A stretch of 64,000 nt of DNA, from the NCBI GenBank assembly GCA_900539255.1, contig UQBJ01000006.1:1-64000 (forward strand), read 5' to 3'. Every line of letters begins with the position of its first letter. Position 1 is the first letter of the stretch. The notes below the pieces were generated by a model. That model saw only the letters and a list, made by a program, of their open reading frames with translations, did not search any database and was not told the DNA's origin. This DNA is from an uncultured Campylobacter sp. Its GTDB lineage: Bacteria > Campylobacterota > Campylobacteria > Campylobacterales > Campylobacteraceae. Of the stretch, positions 17,854 through 27,453 are shown piece after piece. The translations under genes and the position numbers were made by a program.

Positions 17854-19398
17854 TCAAAGTGCTAAAATGTATTTAAACGCCAAAAATGCGCCACTTGCCA
17901 AAAGTGCGGCAGCGGGCAAGGTGATAATCCACGCCAAGCCGATAGGCTTCATCATCGCCCATTTAGCGTTGTGGTTGTATAAACCTATGCCAAGCACCGC
18001 GCCGATGAGTATGTGCGTGGAGCTGACAGGAATTCCAAACTGCGTTGCCAGCAAGATGATGATGCTTGCGCCAAGTTCTGCGCTAAAACCTGTTGTCGGG
18101 CGGATTTCGGCTAGCTTTGAGCCGACTGTGGCGATGACTTCTTTGCCCAAAAACCAAAGCCCAGCTACCAAAGACACGCCAAACATCAGCATTACGGCAA
18201 ATGGCACGGGCGCGCTTGGGTTGATACCGCCGCTTTTAAAGACATCTAAAATCGCCGCAAAGGGTCCAAGCGCGTTAGCAATGTCGTTTGCGCCGTGCGA
18301 AAAGGCAAAACTTGAAGCGGTAAAGATTTGAAACCACGAGAAAATTCTGTCGATAGTTTTGTTCAGCTCACTCTTTCGCACTATGCTTACAACGGCGTAA
18401 GTAACGATATAAGCGAGTATGCCGACTATAAAAATAACCCATATACTTTGCGCCACACTCATAGTGCTAACCTTGCTAAGCCCCTTAAAAAAGAGCATTG
18501 ACGAGATGATGACAGCTCCAACCGCGCCCACAAGGGGTATGTGGCGTCTTGCCTCGCCAAAAAGGTCTAAATCCTTTTCTTTTTCTTTATACTCTTTCAT
18601 TTTTTTCTTGTAAGCGCTTTTTTCTTTTTCTTCCTCATCATCTAAAACAATCGCGCTTAACTCTTTGATTTGCTCGCTTTGGGGCATTTGCTTAATGTTA
18701 GCAAAAAATTCTTCTTTGAATTTTTTTCTGTTTTGTTTGAGCTTTTTGATTTGGTCGTTTAGGGCTTGGGACGGGCTTAAAATCTTTTTGTGAATGTAAG
18801 AAAAAATGCAATAAGACGCCACGCCGCCCAAAAGTGGCGAAAGCACCCAGCTCAACGAAATCCTGCCGATTTCCGCCCAATTTACCATAGACAAAGCCTG
18901 CGAACCGCTGAAATTCAGCACGCCCATCGTTACGCTTGCGCCCACTATGCCGCCCACTATGCTGTGCGTTGTAGAGACGGGCAAGCCCTTTTTGGTAGCG
19001 ATGAAAAGCCACACACCCGAGCTTAAAAGCGCTGAAAGCATTATGGCAACGAGCAACATAGGGTTAAATTCATCGGGAAAAACGACTATGCCGCTTCGTA
19101 TGGTTTTAGTAACCTCTCCGCCCGCAAACACCGCACCGCTTAGCTCAAACACAGCGGCGATGACAAGGGCTTGCTTTATGGTAACGGTTTTTGCGCCCAC
19201 GCTCGTGCCAAAGGAATTTGCCACATCGTTGCCGCCTATGTTAAACGCCATAAAAATGCCAAAAACACTCGCTAAAATAAAGAGTATCCAGTGGTTGTCT
19301 GGCACATAATAATAGCCCCAAATGTAAAAGCACACCGCCGAGATGGCAAAGATAAAAAACGCGATGGCATTGTCCCTAAACAACGAAGTTTTAAGCAT
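17854..19398 (-). CDS. pit: Low-affinity phosphate permease, PiT family
   Basis: Inner-membrane inorganic phosphate symporter. The two inverted PiT signatures are present: NIGGNDVANSFGTSVG near residue 53 and SHGANDIANALGPF near residue 370. The molecule has two multi-span halves separated by a charged cytoplasmic loop (about 215-285, Lys/Glu-rich). 514 aa is normal for the bacterial family. It stands alone, with 275 bases to lptD. The transported ion could be another divalent oxyanion, but the signatures strongly favour phosphate. Confidence 0.92.
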   Translation of the reverse strand: MLKTSLFRDNAIAFFIFAISAVCFYIWGYYYVPDNHWILFILASVFGIFMAFNIGGNDVANSFGTSVGAKTVTIKQALVIAAVFELSGAVFAGGEVTKTIRSGIVVFPDEFNPMLLVAIMLSALLSSGVWLFIATKKGLPVSTTHSIVGGIVGASVTMGVLNFSGSQALSMVNWAEIGRISLSWVLSPLLGGVASYCIFSYIHKKILSPSQALNDQIKKLKQNRKKFKEEFFANIKQMPQSEQIKELSAIVLDDEEEKEKSAYKKKMKEYKEKEKDLDLFGEARRHIPLVGAVGAVIISSMLFFKGLSKVSTMSVAQSIWVIFIVGILAYIVTYAVVSIVRKSELNKTIDRIFSWFQIFTASSFAFSHGANDIANALGPFAAILDVFKSGGINPSAPVPFAVMLMFGVSLVAGLWFLGKEVIATVGSKLAEIRPTTGFSAELGASIIILLATQFGIPVSSTHILIGAVLGIGLYNHNAKWAMMKPIGLAWIITLPAAALLASGAFLAFKYILAL

Positions 19399-19673
19399 AA
19401 CTCGCCTTTGTAATTTTTTGGGTATTGTAGCACTTTTTTTGTAAATTTAATCTAAATTTTAAGTAAAATTTACAAAAAAAGCAACAAATTTGCCACTGCC
19501 CTTAAATTTTACTCATCTTTTAAGATTTTGTGAGTGAAAATTAAGCATTTTAAGCCTTTTTGAAGGCTTAAATTCACTCTTTATCAAGGGCAAAACTTGC
19601 AAGCACCAAAGGCGCATTTATGGCTTGAATTTTGCTATAAATTTGCAAATTTGCAAGCCTTGTAAATTTCTTT

Positions 19674-21845
19674 TTAGTTTGTGCTGCTACCGCCGCTTGC
19701 TCCGCTTGATGAGCTAGAAGTGCTTACTTTTGTGCTGCTTGTGCCATATCCGCTACCCACAGCGCTTGTGTTTTCGCGCAAGGACAAGTCATAGCGCACG
19801 CCGCCCACAGGGTAAAAGTTAAAGCTAAAATACACGCCGTTTTTGCGTTTAGCGCTGATACCAGCACTTGTGAGCTGCGGGTCGGTGCGTTCTTTGTAGA
19901 TGAGCGAGTAGTTCCAGCATTTGCGTTGATAAGTGTAGCCCACTTCCCAAGCGTTTAAATGCGCTCTTTGCGTGTCAAACCACGCTCCTGCGATGAATTT
20001 GTAGTTTATGTTGTAGGTATAATCAGCACTCGCCCCGATGAAGCTGTGCTTTTCAAGCGTGTTTAAGTCTTGTTTGATGAATTCGTTAAAGTCGTATTTG
20101 TAGGCGTGCGAAAAGTTGAAGTTAAACTTTCGCAAAGCGATTTCAAGGCTGCTTATGCTTTTAGTCCATCTTTGCTGCTCTTTGGAGTAGGTGCTTTCGT
20201 TGCTTAAAGCGACATTTGGGGTAAAAAAGTATTGCGCTAAATGTTTAAGCTGGCTAAATTTCATCGTTTGCGTGTCATAGGCTACATTTACACGCTGTTT
20301 GAATTTTTTTTCGCCCTTGTCGTTGTAGAAAAACTGCACGGCTTTGACGCTCAAACTCTCTTCTTCTTCGTCAAAATTTAAGAAATTTTGCGTTATCTCG
20401 CCCTTGCTAACGCCGTCCATTAGGTAGTTTGCGCTAAAATGAATGGTGTGATAAAAGCTATCATAAGGCTTGGCAAGCTCGGTGTAAAGCGTGAATTCGT
20501 GGTAGTTGCGGAGCAAATGCTCGCTTTTTATAGCGTGGCGCGTGTAGCCGACAAAAGAGCCATAGAGCTTTTCGCTGAATTTAAACTGCAAAAAATCATC
20601 AAAAAGCTCCAAGTGAAAATTCAGCGGTAGATTGAAATTTGCGACATTTGCACCCACGCCCACTTCGCGCGTGTAGCGGTTGAAAGTCGCATCAAAAGAA
20701 TACTGAATGTAATTGCGCAAAACTCCGCTCAAAAAGCGGTGATACTGCACGCTTGGCAGCTCTTGGAGTGTGTCTTTGTTGTTGAGCTTTGCCGTGTCTA
20801 TGTAGTATTTGGCGTATGTGGCTAGGTAGTTGTTTTCATTAGCGATAAAATAGCTAAATTCAGAAGTAACAAGCGAAGTCAAATCCCTAAAATTTCGCGC
20901 TTCTAAATTCAAATAATCCACATCATTTAAGTAAATGCCATCTATCCAAACGCCTTCTTGTATATGCTCTCCCAAATCAAACAGGCTTTTAAAAAGGCTC
21001 TGGCGCGTGTAGCGCAGCTCTATGCCTTTATGGAGCTGGTTTTTAAGCCCTTCTCTCTCATAATAATCCGCCCGTTCTCTAAAAATACCGCCGTTTAAAG
21101 CCCCGCTAGAATGCGGCGAGTCCATAAAACGCAGCGTTGCGTAGCCGCCTATACCGCGATTTGCCCGAATTTGCTGGCGATACTCTAAATCCCACTCATC
21201 ATAAAAGGCTAAAAATAAGGGCTGATTGTAGTAAAAGCCGTCATCGCGATTGAATTCAAACTCGGGGATTAAAAGCCCGCTTTTGCGCGAAGTATCAAGG
21301 CTAAAACCAAGATAAGGCACATAAAAAACAGGCGCGTCTTTAACATAAAGCCTTGCGTTGTAAAGGTGCAAATAGTTGTTCGTCCTGTCAAGCTCGCCTG
21401 TGGAAAAGCGGATTTTCCAGTCAGGATTATGCACATTGCAGCTTGAAACGGTGGAGTCTTTGCTGAGAAAAAGCGTGGAATTTAAGTCGCTTTGCCCACT
21501 TTGAAACCACACTTCCATTTTGTTGTCAGCAAAAAAAAAGTCCTTAAAACTCGCTCTATCGCCGTCTAAATTTACCTTTGCGTAGCAAGAGTTAAAACGC
21601 TCGTTTTGATTGCGCAGCACGCTCACTTCGCCAAAAAGCTCGACATCGCGGCTTGTTTCGTTAAATTCAGCCCTATCAGCACTGATGAGATAGTTGTTAG
21701 AAAAGATTAAAACGCTTGAATTTGCTTCAACCAGCTCGCCGTTTTTTTGCAAATCATTTGCGTAAAAATCCACTTGCTCGGCGTTTAAAAAGCCCAAAAG
21801 CGCGCTTAAAAAAAGCAAAATTCGAGTGAGCGTAAATTTATGCAA
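19674..21845 (-). CDS. lptD: LPS/LOS-assembly outer-membrane protein LptD
   Basis: Outer-membrane barrel that inserts lipooligosaccharide. A signal peptide (MHKFTLTRILLFLSALLGFLNA) is followed by an OstA/LptA-like N-domain (about 25-150) and the barrel. The DTSRKSGLLIPEF segment near residue 210 is a family hallmark, as are conserved Cys in the N-domain and in RKCWNYSLIYKERT near residue 655. 723 aa. Unusually, after the last strand-like segment the protein ends in a Ser/Gly/Thr-rich tail of about 30 residues rather than an aromatic beta-signal end. It overlaps the RDD gene by eight bases. Confidence 0.92.
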   Translation of the reverse strand: MHKFTLTRILLFLSALLGFLNAEQVDFYANDLQKNGELVEANSSVLIFSNNYLISADRAEFNETSRDVELFGEVSVLRNQNERFNSCYAKVNLDGDRASFKDFFFADNKMEVWFQSGQSDLNSTLFLSKDSTVSSCNVHNPDWKIRFSTGELDRTNNYLHLYNARLYVKDAPVFYVPYLGFSLDTSRKSGLLIPEFEFNRDDGFYYNQPLFLAFYDEWDLEYRQQIRANRGIGGYATLRFMDSPHSSGALNGGIFRERADYYEREGLKNQLHKGIELRYTRQSLFKSLFDLGEHIQEGVWIDGIYLNDVDYLNLEARNFRDLTSLVTSEFSYFIANENNYLATYAKYYIDTAKLNNKDTLQELPSVQYHRFLSGVLRNYIQYSFDATFNRYTREVGVGANVANFNLPLNFHLELFDDFLQFKFSEKLYGSFVGYTRHAIKSEHLLRNYHEFTLYTELAKPYDSFYHTIHFSANYLMDGVSKGEITQNFLNFDEEEESLSVKAVQFFYNDKGEKKFKQRVNVAYDTQTMKFSQLKHLAQYFFTPNVALSNESTYSKEQQRWTKSISSLEIALRKFNFNFSHAYKYDFNEFIKQDLNTLEKHSFIGASADYTYNINYKFIAGAWFDTQRAHLNAWEVGYTYQRKCWNYSLIYKERTDPQLTSAGISAKRKNGVYFSFNFYPVGGVRYDLSLRENTSAVGSGYGTSSTKVSTSSSSSGASGGSSTN

Positions 21846-22287
21846 GTTCTATCACCAAGGTTTTAGCAGCGTAATCTTCCCACGCTTTTCGCAAGTCATT
21901 TCCCAAAGCCCACACAAAGCCAAGCGCGAAAGCTCCATCGCTCAAACGCTTCACGCCCGCTCTAATGGCACTTTGCGTGATATTTGGCTTGTATAGGCTG
22001 TTCTCATCGACAATGCTGATTTTGCACGCCATTTTTCCAAGCGTTGCGCCGTAAAGAAATGTAAAAACAAAGTCATAAGCAAACTGCAAGAGTAAAATTC
22101 CGCCCAAAAAGTTAGCCATTAGCATTTGGATTTGCGTTATGTCATCAAAACCCACCAACTCATCGGCAAAGATAAGCAAGATGATGGCTGAGATGATGAG
22201 ATTGTCGATAATGTAAGCCAGCACGCGTTTAGGAAAGCTCGCAAGGCGGATATTTTCGCGCTCTAATTTTTTTAGTGTTTCGTTCAT
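21838..22287 (-). CDS. RDD-family small membrane protein
   Basis: 149 aa with three hydrophobic segments. The RDD pattern is visible: FPKRVLAYIIDN (Arg), two Asp in the first span region, and FLYGATLGKMACKI in the middle. The substrate or role of this family is generally unknown; some members are ion exchangers. The stop overlaps the lptD start, so the two are probably co-expressed. Confidence 0.85.
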   Translation of the reverse strand: MNETLKKLERENIRLASFPKRVLAYIIDNLIISAIILLIFADELVGFDDITQIQMLMANFLGGILLLQFAYDFVFTFLYGATLGKMACKISIVDENSLYKPNITQSAIRAGVKRLSDGAFALGFVWALGNDLRKAWEDYAAKTLVIELA

Positions 22288-22558
22288 CGATAAGCCTTAA
22301 AATGTGAATTTGTGAATTTATAAGCGAAATTAAGCAAAAATGTGGCTGAATTTGCAAAAATTTGCGTGAAATTTGCGTTGAAATTCACGCTAAAATTTGC
22401 GCTGAAAGGGCGTTTTGCCCCAAATTTTACAAGGCAAAATGCCTTTGCGTGGCTTTTGCGTGAAAAAAGGCAAAATGCGGGCGCGCTTTGAGCTTTTTTA
22501 AAATTCCACGCCCAAGCACGCAAGGCAAAAAAGAACCAAAAAAACAAGCCATTTTTTT

Positions 22559-23809
22559 TCATTTTAAAGCCTGATACGCAATGTCTGTGCGGTTTTGCTT
22601 GCCTGCAAATTTCACATTTTCGCAAAGTTTATAAGCATTTTGCTGTGCGCTTTTTAAAGTCGCTCCAAGCCCCACGCACACAAGCACTCGTCCGCCTGTG
22701 GCGTAGAGTTTGCCATTTTCCGCGCTCACGCCAGCAAAGGACAAATGCGTATTTTGCGGCACTTCGCCAAGTGAAATTTCAGCCTTTGGCGAACCTTTGT
22801 AAGGGTAGTTTTCACTTGCGCAAACCACGCCCACAGCAAATTCTTGCAAAAGCTGAATTTCAACTTGTGCAAGCCTTTGTTTCGTGCAAGCAAGCAGAAT
22901 TTCGAGCGGATTTTTGATGAGTGGCATCAGCACTTCGCATTCTGGGTCGCCAAAGCGCACATTAAACTCTAAAACATAAGGCACGCCGCGCACTATCATC
23001 AGCCCTGCGAACAAAACGCCCTTAAATTCGTTGTTTTCAGCGCGCATTCCCGCCAAAGTGGGTGCGATAATGTCCTTTTTAATGCTTTCTAAAAGTTCTT
23101 TGCTTGCAAGCGGGCTTGGAGCGTAAGCGCCCATTCCGCCTGTGTTTGGTCCCTTGTCCTTGTCTTTAAGTTTCTTGTGGTCCTGTGCGGCGGGCAAAAG
23201 CACGAAATCCTTGCCATCGCAAAGGGCGAAAATGCTTAACTCAAAGCCGTCTAAAAACTCTTCAATCACCACGCGCTTGCCCGCTTCGCCAAAACTTGCC
23301 CCGCTTAACATATCTTTTGCGGCATTTATGGCTTCATCAACGCTTTGAGCGATGATGACGCCTTTGCCAGCGCAAAGTCCATCAGCCTTAACAACTATGG
23401 GAGCATTTAATGAGCGGATAAAATCACTTGCAACGCCTAAATCATCGGTGTTTAAAAATTTCGCTGTTTTTATGTGGTGTCTTTGCAAAAATTCTTTCAT
23501 AAAGGCTTTCGAGCTTTCAAGCTGTGCGGCGGCTTTTGTAGGTCCAAATATAGCTAAATTCGCCTTTTCAAAGCTATCGACAACCCCACGAGCCAAAAAA
23601 TCCTCACTTCCTACTATACACAAGTCGATTTTTTCAGCCTTTGCAAAGGCTGTCAGCTCGCTAATGTCCGTTAAATTTACATTTGTGCCAAGTTTGCTTG
23701 TCGCTCCATTGCCCGGGGCGAAAAAAAACTCAGCCCTATCATCTTCGCGCCCTATCGCCAAAGCTATGGAAAACTCACGCGCCCCGCTACCTAAAATCAA
23801 AATTTTCAT
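22559..23809 (-). CDS. purD: Phosphoribosylamine-glycine ligase PurD
   Basis: Second step of de novo purine synthesis. The N-domain begins [16 protein letters not shown]; the ATP-grasp core holds [11 protein letters not shown] and [10 protein letters not shown], and [14 protein letters not shown] is a family hallmark. The start at ATG 23809 has GGAG eight bases upstream; the longer start at 23824 would overlap that site. 416 aa. It lies between a probable 6S RNA and the RDD-lptD pair. Confidence 0.95.
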   Translation of the reverse strand: MKILILGSGAREFSIALAIGREDDRAEFFFAPGNGATSKLGTNVNLTDISELTAFAKAEKIDLCIVGSEDFLARGVVDSFEKANLAIFGPTKAAAQLESSKAFMKEFLQRHHIKTAKFLNTDDLGVASDFIRSLNAPIVVKADGLCAGKGVIIAQSVDEAINAAKDMLSGASFGEAGKRVVIEEFLDGFELSIFALCDGKDFVLLPAAQDHKKLKDKDKGPNTGGMGAYAPSPLASKELLESIKKDIIAPTLAGMRAENNEFKGVLFAGLMIVRGVPYVLEFNVRFGDPECEVLMPLIKNPLEILLACTKQRLAQVEIQLLQEFAVGVVCASENYPYKGSPKAEISLGEVPQNTHLSFAGVSAENGKLYATGGRVLVCVGLGATLKSAQQNAYKLCENVKFAGKQNRTDIAYQALK

Positions 23810-23909
23810 TGAAATTTGCTCCAAAATGATGAATTTTTAGCGTTTAGGCTAAATTTGCAAGCTGAGTTTAAGCCCTTTTCGCTTAAATTCAGCCAAAAGC
23901 TAAATTTAC

Positions 23910-24112
23910 TCCAAATCGCCAAAAAGCCCAAATGGTCGTGAGTGCGTATTTGACCCCAAAAAGTCAAAGATACCGCTAGGCTGTCCTTAAAGGCTGCAAG
24001 TTCTCGCCTTTTGCAAGACTCAAACGACCCCACAGACACGGTGTAACAGCACAAATCGCAGTAAAAAGTAATGTGTTGGACCAAGAAACACTTGTATCGA
24101 GCCACTCAGGCA
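23910..24112 (-). ncRNA. ssrS: Probable 6S RNA
   Basis: The 320 bases between purD and the gene at 24147 hold no gene but have a strong minus-strand promoter (TATAAT 24124-24119). The transcript from about 24112 would be roughly 185-200 nt. Distant ends pair: TGAGTG (24108-24103) with CACTCA (23944-23939), and inside them GATAC (24098-24094) with GTATC (23973-23969), with unpaired stretches between, as in the 6S open-promoter mimic. Size, single strong promoter and position beside purD fit 6S. I could not run a covariance model, so another ncRNA class is possible. Confidence 0.5.
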
Positions 24113-24118
24113 AAGGGC

Positions 24119-24124
24119 ATTATA
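24119..24124 (-). promoter_or_regulatory. -10 box of the probable 6S RNA
   Basis: TATAAT preceded by GC on the minus strand, about seven bases upstream of the predicted RNA start. Confidence 0.65.
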
Positions 24125-24146
24125 GCATTTTATCTTTAATGCTTGC

Positions 24147-25574
24147 TTAAATCACCTTAAATTTCGCCTTATCGTATCTGTCAAGGTTTTTGCCCTTTAA
24201 GATAATGTCCGCTGGGCTTTCCCAAGCGGTGTTTTGGTCGATATAAACTAAATCAAAGCTCTCATCTCTCATCATCTGCTGAAAATTTGTCTCTTTTGTG
24301 GCTGATTTTACCAAATAATACTCGCCCATTTCAAAGATTTTTATCTTTAAATCGATGATGAGTTCGGCGTCCGTGCTTACGATGAGAAATTTTTTGCGGT
24401 GTTGTTTGATGATATTTGACACATAAGAGTTGAGCCTTTGGTCATTTTCGTTGAGCTGATACTTGTCTAAACGGCTTAAATACAGCTCTGCAAAGCTTAT
24501 CGTGCAAAAAGAGTTGCAAATGTTTTCCTTGCTAAAATACGAATTTTTAAGCCCCGCTGAACCAAGTGCTGCGGTGTAAATTTTCATATCCATCAAAGTC
24601 GCGCACACATCAAGGCTGGCGATTATCTTTTGAAAAAGCCGCTCGCGCATTAGTTTAAAGGCTCGCTCAAAGGTTTCAAGGTGTTGGTTGTAAAAATCCA
24701 CTCTCGCCTTTTCAAGCCGCTCGATATTTGCTTGAAACTGCACGGCTTCTTCGTTGAGTTTAATGATTTTATCTTGTCTGGCTTGAATTTTTTCTTTATC
24801 AGGGCGGGGTTTTTGCTGCTCGAAATTTACCTCCATTCTTGCGCTTCTTGCTTGAAGCTGGGCGCTTTTAAGCCTATTTTTTTGCGTGTCTATGGCGGTG
24901 GCTAGGGCTTGGTAATACACTTGTTCGGACAAAAACATTTCGTTGAAAATGCGCGTTATGTTGATATTTTTTTGCCTATCTTTCATATCGTTATATGAGG
25001 CTTCAAGCCTTGTTGTCGTGTTTCTAATCTCGGAAAATTCGCTTTGATTGAGCGAAGTCTCCATATAAAAGAGCGTGTCAAGGGCTTTGAGAATGAATTT
25101 TTTGCAAACAAAATAATTTAAAATGAGCGGTGGCTTTTTTTCAAGCGCGTCCATACTATTTTTCAGGCTATCCACAGCGGTGATTTCGTGTTTGAAATAC
25201 TTTTGCACGGCTTGGGGAATCGTAGTGGCAAGGGGTATGTGGTCAAGCGTGTTAAAATCAGTCGTGCGGTAAATTTGGGTTACATACTCCGCACGCTTTG
25301 CCTGCACGACATTGTCAAGCTCATAATCACTCTCCGTGCGCCAAAAATCGTTTTCTGTAACAAAGTCGCCGTCTTTGAATTCTTGGAATTTCGATGGTTT
25401 GATGCTAGTAATGCGGTTTGTGGAGTCTGCGCTGAATTCGACAAAAATGCCTACGCTTGGAATGCTCTTTTTGTCGTGCCAGCTTTGAGAGTTGAAATCA
25501 AAAAAGGTTTTTCTCAAATCCATAACCGTTCCACGCCCTGTGGAGTCGATATATACCATTATCTTGCCGTGCAT
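24147..25574 (-). CDS. Conserved Campylobacter protein of unknown function (Cj1249-like)
   Basis: 475 aa, soluble. The N-terminal 70 residues (MHGKIMVYIDSTGRGTVMD..FFDF, VGIFVEFSAD) look like a small OB-fold, similar in feel to a cold-shock fold. A long Gln/Lys/Glu-rich stretch (about 220-300) should be coiled coil. The last 80 residues (FLIVSTDAELIIDLK to FDLVYIDQN) resemble a receiver-type alpha/beta fold without the usual phospho-acceptor set. It sits between guaA and purD, as in C. jejuni. Function not recognised. Confidence 0.75.
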   Translation of the reverse strand: MHGKIMVYIDSTGRGTVMDLRKTFFDFNSQSWHDKKSIPSVGIFVEFSADSTNRITSIKPSKFQEFKDGDFVTENDFWRTESDYELDNVVQAKRAEYVTQIYRTTDFNTLDHIPLATTIPQAVQKYFKHEITAVDSLKNSMDALEKKPPLILNYFVCKKFILKALDTLFYMETSLNQSEFSEIRNTTTRLEASYNDMKDRQKNINITRIFNEMFLSEQVYYQALATAIDTQKNRLKSAQLQARSARMEVNFEQQKPRPDKEKIQARQDKIIKLNEEAVQFQANIERLEKARVDFYNQHLETFERAFKLMRERLFQKIIASLDVCATLMDMKIYTAALGSAGLKNSYFSKENICNSFCTISFAELYLSRLDKYQLNENDQRLNSYVSNIIKQHRKKFLIVSTDAELIIDLKIKIFEMGEYYLVKSATKETNFQQMMRDESFDLVYIDQNTAWESPADIILKGKNLDRYDKAKFKVI

Positions 25575-25712
25575 TTCTAGCCTTTTGTCCTTTTTTCAAA
25601 AAAATTTCGTTCCCTGAAAAACTCAAAATTTTTCAAAGCATTATAGCATTTTTTAATAATTAAGCTAAATTTTATGTAAATTTTTACCCAAAAAACTAAA
25701 CAAAATGCACCA

Positions 25713-27248
25713 CTACTCCCATTCTATCGTAGCTGGGGGCTTTGAGCTTATGTCATACACCACGCGGTTAATGCCCGCTACTTCGTTGATAATACGGCGA
25801 CTTATGTTTTCAAGCAGCTCGTAAGGAAGGTGCGAAAAACTCGCCGTCATACCATCGCTTGCATTTACCACGCGCACGCACACAGCATTATCATAAGTGC
25901 GGTTATCACCCATCACGCCGACACTTTTGACATTTAAAAGCACGCAAAATGCCTGCCAAGTTTTATCATACCAACCCGAGCTTTTCAGCTCTTCGCGCAA
26001 AATGACATCAGCATTTCTTAAAAGCTCCAAACTTGGCTCATTCACCTCGCCCATTATGCGTATGGCTAGCCCAGGTCCGGGAAATGGATGGCGGAAAACT
26101 AGCTCTTTGCTAAGCCCTAACTCCAAGCCAAGCGCACGCACTTCGTCTTTAAAGATTTCTTTAAGCGGCTCAATGAGCTTTAAATTCATCTTTTCGGGCA
26201 GTCCGCCTACATTGTGGTGCGATTTTATGGTTTTGCTCGCGCCCACAACTGAACTTTCGATGATGTCCGTGTAGAGCGTGCCTTGCGCAAGATATTTTAT
26301 ACCCTTGTGCTTTTTTGCCTCCGCTTCAAAGACTTCGATAAAGGTGTTGCCGATGATTTTGCGCTTTTTTTCAGGCTCAACTACGCCTTTTAAGCGTTCT
26401 AAAAAGGTTTTGCTCGCGTCAATGGTGATTAAATTTATGCCTAAATTATGCCTGAACATTGTTTCTACCGCTTCTTTTTCGTTTTTTCGCAAAAGCCCAT
26501 TATCCACAAAAACGACAATAACTTGCTCTTTTATCGCATTTGCCAAGAGTGCAGCCACTACGCTACTATCCACGCCCCCACTTACCGCACACAGCACCTT
26601 ATCAGCCCCAACTTGCGCCTTTATAGCCGCACTTTGCGCCTTAGCAAAGCTTCCCATATTCCAAGTGCTTTCGCATTCGCAAATGTATTTAGCGAAATTT
26701 TTAAGCATTTTTGCCCCAAATTCGCTGTGCTGCACTTCGGGGTGAAACTGCAAGGCGTAGAATTTACGCTTTTCATCGCCAAAGACACAAAAAGGGCTGT
26801 TTTCGCTACTTGCTAGCACTTCAAAGCCATTTGGTAGGCTTTCAACCTTGTCAGCGTGGCTCATCCACACCACTTGCCTTTGGGGCAAGTCCTTAAAAAG
26901 CGGATTTTCGCGCGAAATTTCAATGCTTGCCTTGCCATACTCTTTGTGCTTTGCTGGGCAAACGCTCGCGCCAAAGTGCTGCGCCATAAGCTGCATACCA
27001 TAGCAAACGCCAAGCACAGGCACGCCAAGCGTAAAAACGCCCTCATCGCAAAAATAAGCGTCTTTTTCATAAACGCTGGCTGGTCCTCCGCTTAAAATAA
27101 TGCCCTTTGGGGCTTTTGAGCGGATTTTATCAAGGCTTGTGTTAAAGGGCAAAATTTCAGCATAAACGCCTTGTTCGCGCAAACGCCTTGCGATGAGCTG
27201 GGTGTATTGCGAGCCAAAGTCCAAAACCAAAATGCAGTCTTTTTTCAT
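25713..27248 (-). CDS. guaA: GMP synthase (glutamine-hydrolysing)
   Basis: Converts XMP to GMP. An N-terminal class I amidotransferase domain has the catalytic Cys in GVCYGMQL near residue 82 and His-x-Glu in FHPEVQHS. The ATP pyrophosphatase P-loop is [14 protein letters not shown] near residue 224. The C-terminal dimerisation domain ends PPATIEWE, which is nearly invariant. 511 aa. It is near purD, so two purine genes cluster on this strand. Confidence 0.97.
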   Translation of the reverse strand: MKKDCILVLDFGSQYTQLIARRLREQGVYAEILPFNTSLDKIRSKAPKGIILSGGPASVYEKDAYFCDEGVFTLGVPVLGVCYGMQLMAQHFGASVCPAKHKEYGKASIEISRENPLFKDLPQRQVVWMSHADKVESLPNGFEVLASSENSPFCVFGDEKRKFYALQFHPEVQHSEFGAKMLKNFAKYICECESTWNMGSFAKAQSAAIKAQVGADKVLCAVSGGVDSSVVAALLANAIKEQVIVVFVDNGLLRKNEKEAVETMFRHNLGINLITIDASKTFLERLKGVVEPEKKRKIIGNTFIEVFEAEAKKHKGIKYLAQGTLYTDIIESSVVGASKTIKSHHNVGGLPEKMNLKLIEPLKEIFKDEVRALGLELGLSKELVFRHPFPGPGLAIRIMGEVNEPSLELLRNADVILREELKSSGWYDKTWQAFCVLLNVKSVGVMGDNRTYDNAVCVRVVNASDGMTASFSHLPYELLENISRRIINEVAGINRVVYDISSKPPATIEWE

Positions 27249-27303
27249 TTTTTTCCTTTTTGAGTTAAATTTTTGTTAAATTTTTGCGCTTTAAAACGCC
27301 ATT

Positions 27304-27453
27304 TTACCATCTATCTAGCTTTTGATACGGCTTTACTTCGATAACAGAGCCATTATCATCACGCACAGGATAGCTCGGGTCGGCTTTGTTGCCACAAGCA
27401 CCAAGCGTTAAACAAAAAAGTGCTATAATAACAATATGAAAAAACTTAAACAA
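27304..27453 (-). CDS. Small lipoprotein, LptM-like
   Basis: About 49 residues from TTG 27453. A short signal peptide leads to a lipobox (LTLGAC), then GNKADPSYP, the pattern of small LptM/YifL-type lipoproteins. A longer start at 27498 would place charged and polar residues before the hydrophobic core. The first 18 bases overlap head-to-head with the divergent gene at 27436. LptM in E. coli assists LptD assembly; whether this one does is inference. Confidence 0.65.
   Translation of the reverse strand: MFKFFHIVIIALFCLTLGACGNKADPSYPVRDDNGSVIEVKPYQKLDRW
27424..27429 (+). promoter_or_regulatory. -10 box giving a leaderless transcript
   Basis: TATAAT, then six bases, then ATG 27436. With the usual seven-base spacing the transcript begins at the A of ATG, so the mRNA should have no leader. 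The box lies inside the oppositely oriented lipoprotein gene. Confidence 0.55.

Noticed and set aside
18698..19012. 104-codon frame inside the phosphate permease gene
   Set aside because: Same strand but a different frame from a strongly conserved gene; a shadow.
22284..22625. 113-codon minus-strand frame overlapping the end of purD
   Set aside because: Out of frame with purD, no ribosome-binding site, composition typical of AT-rich spacer; the first part is shadow coding.
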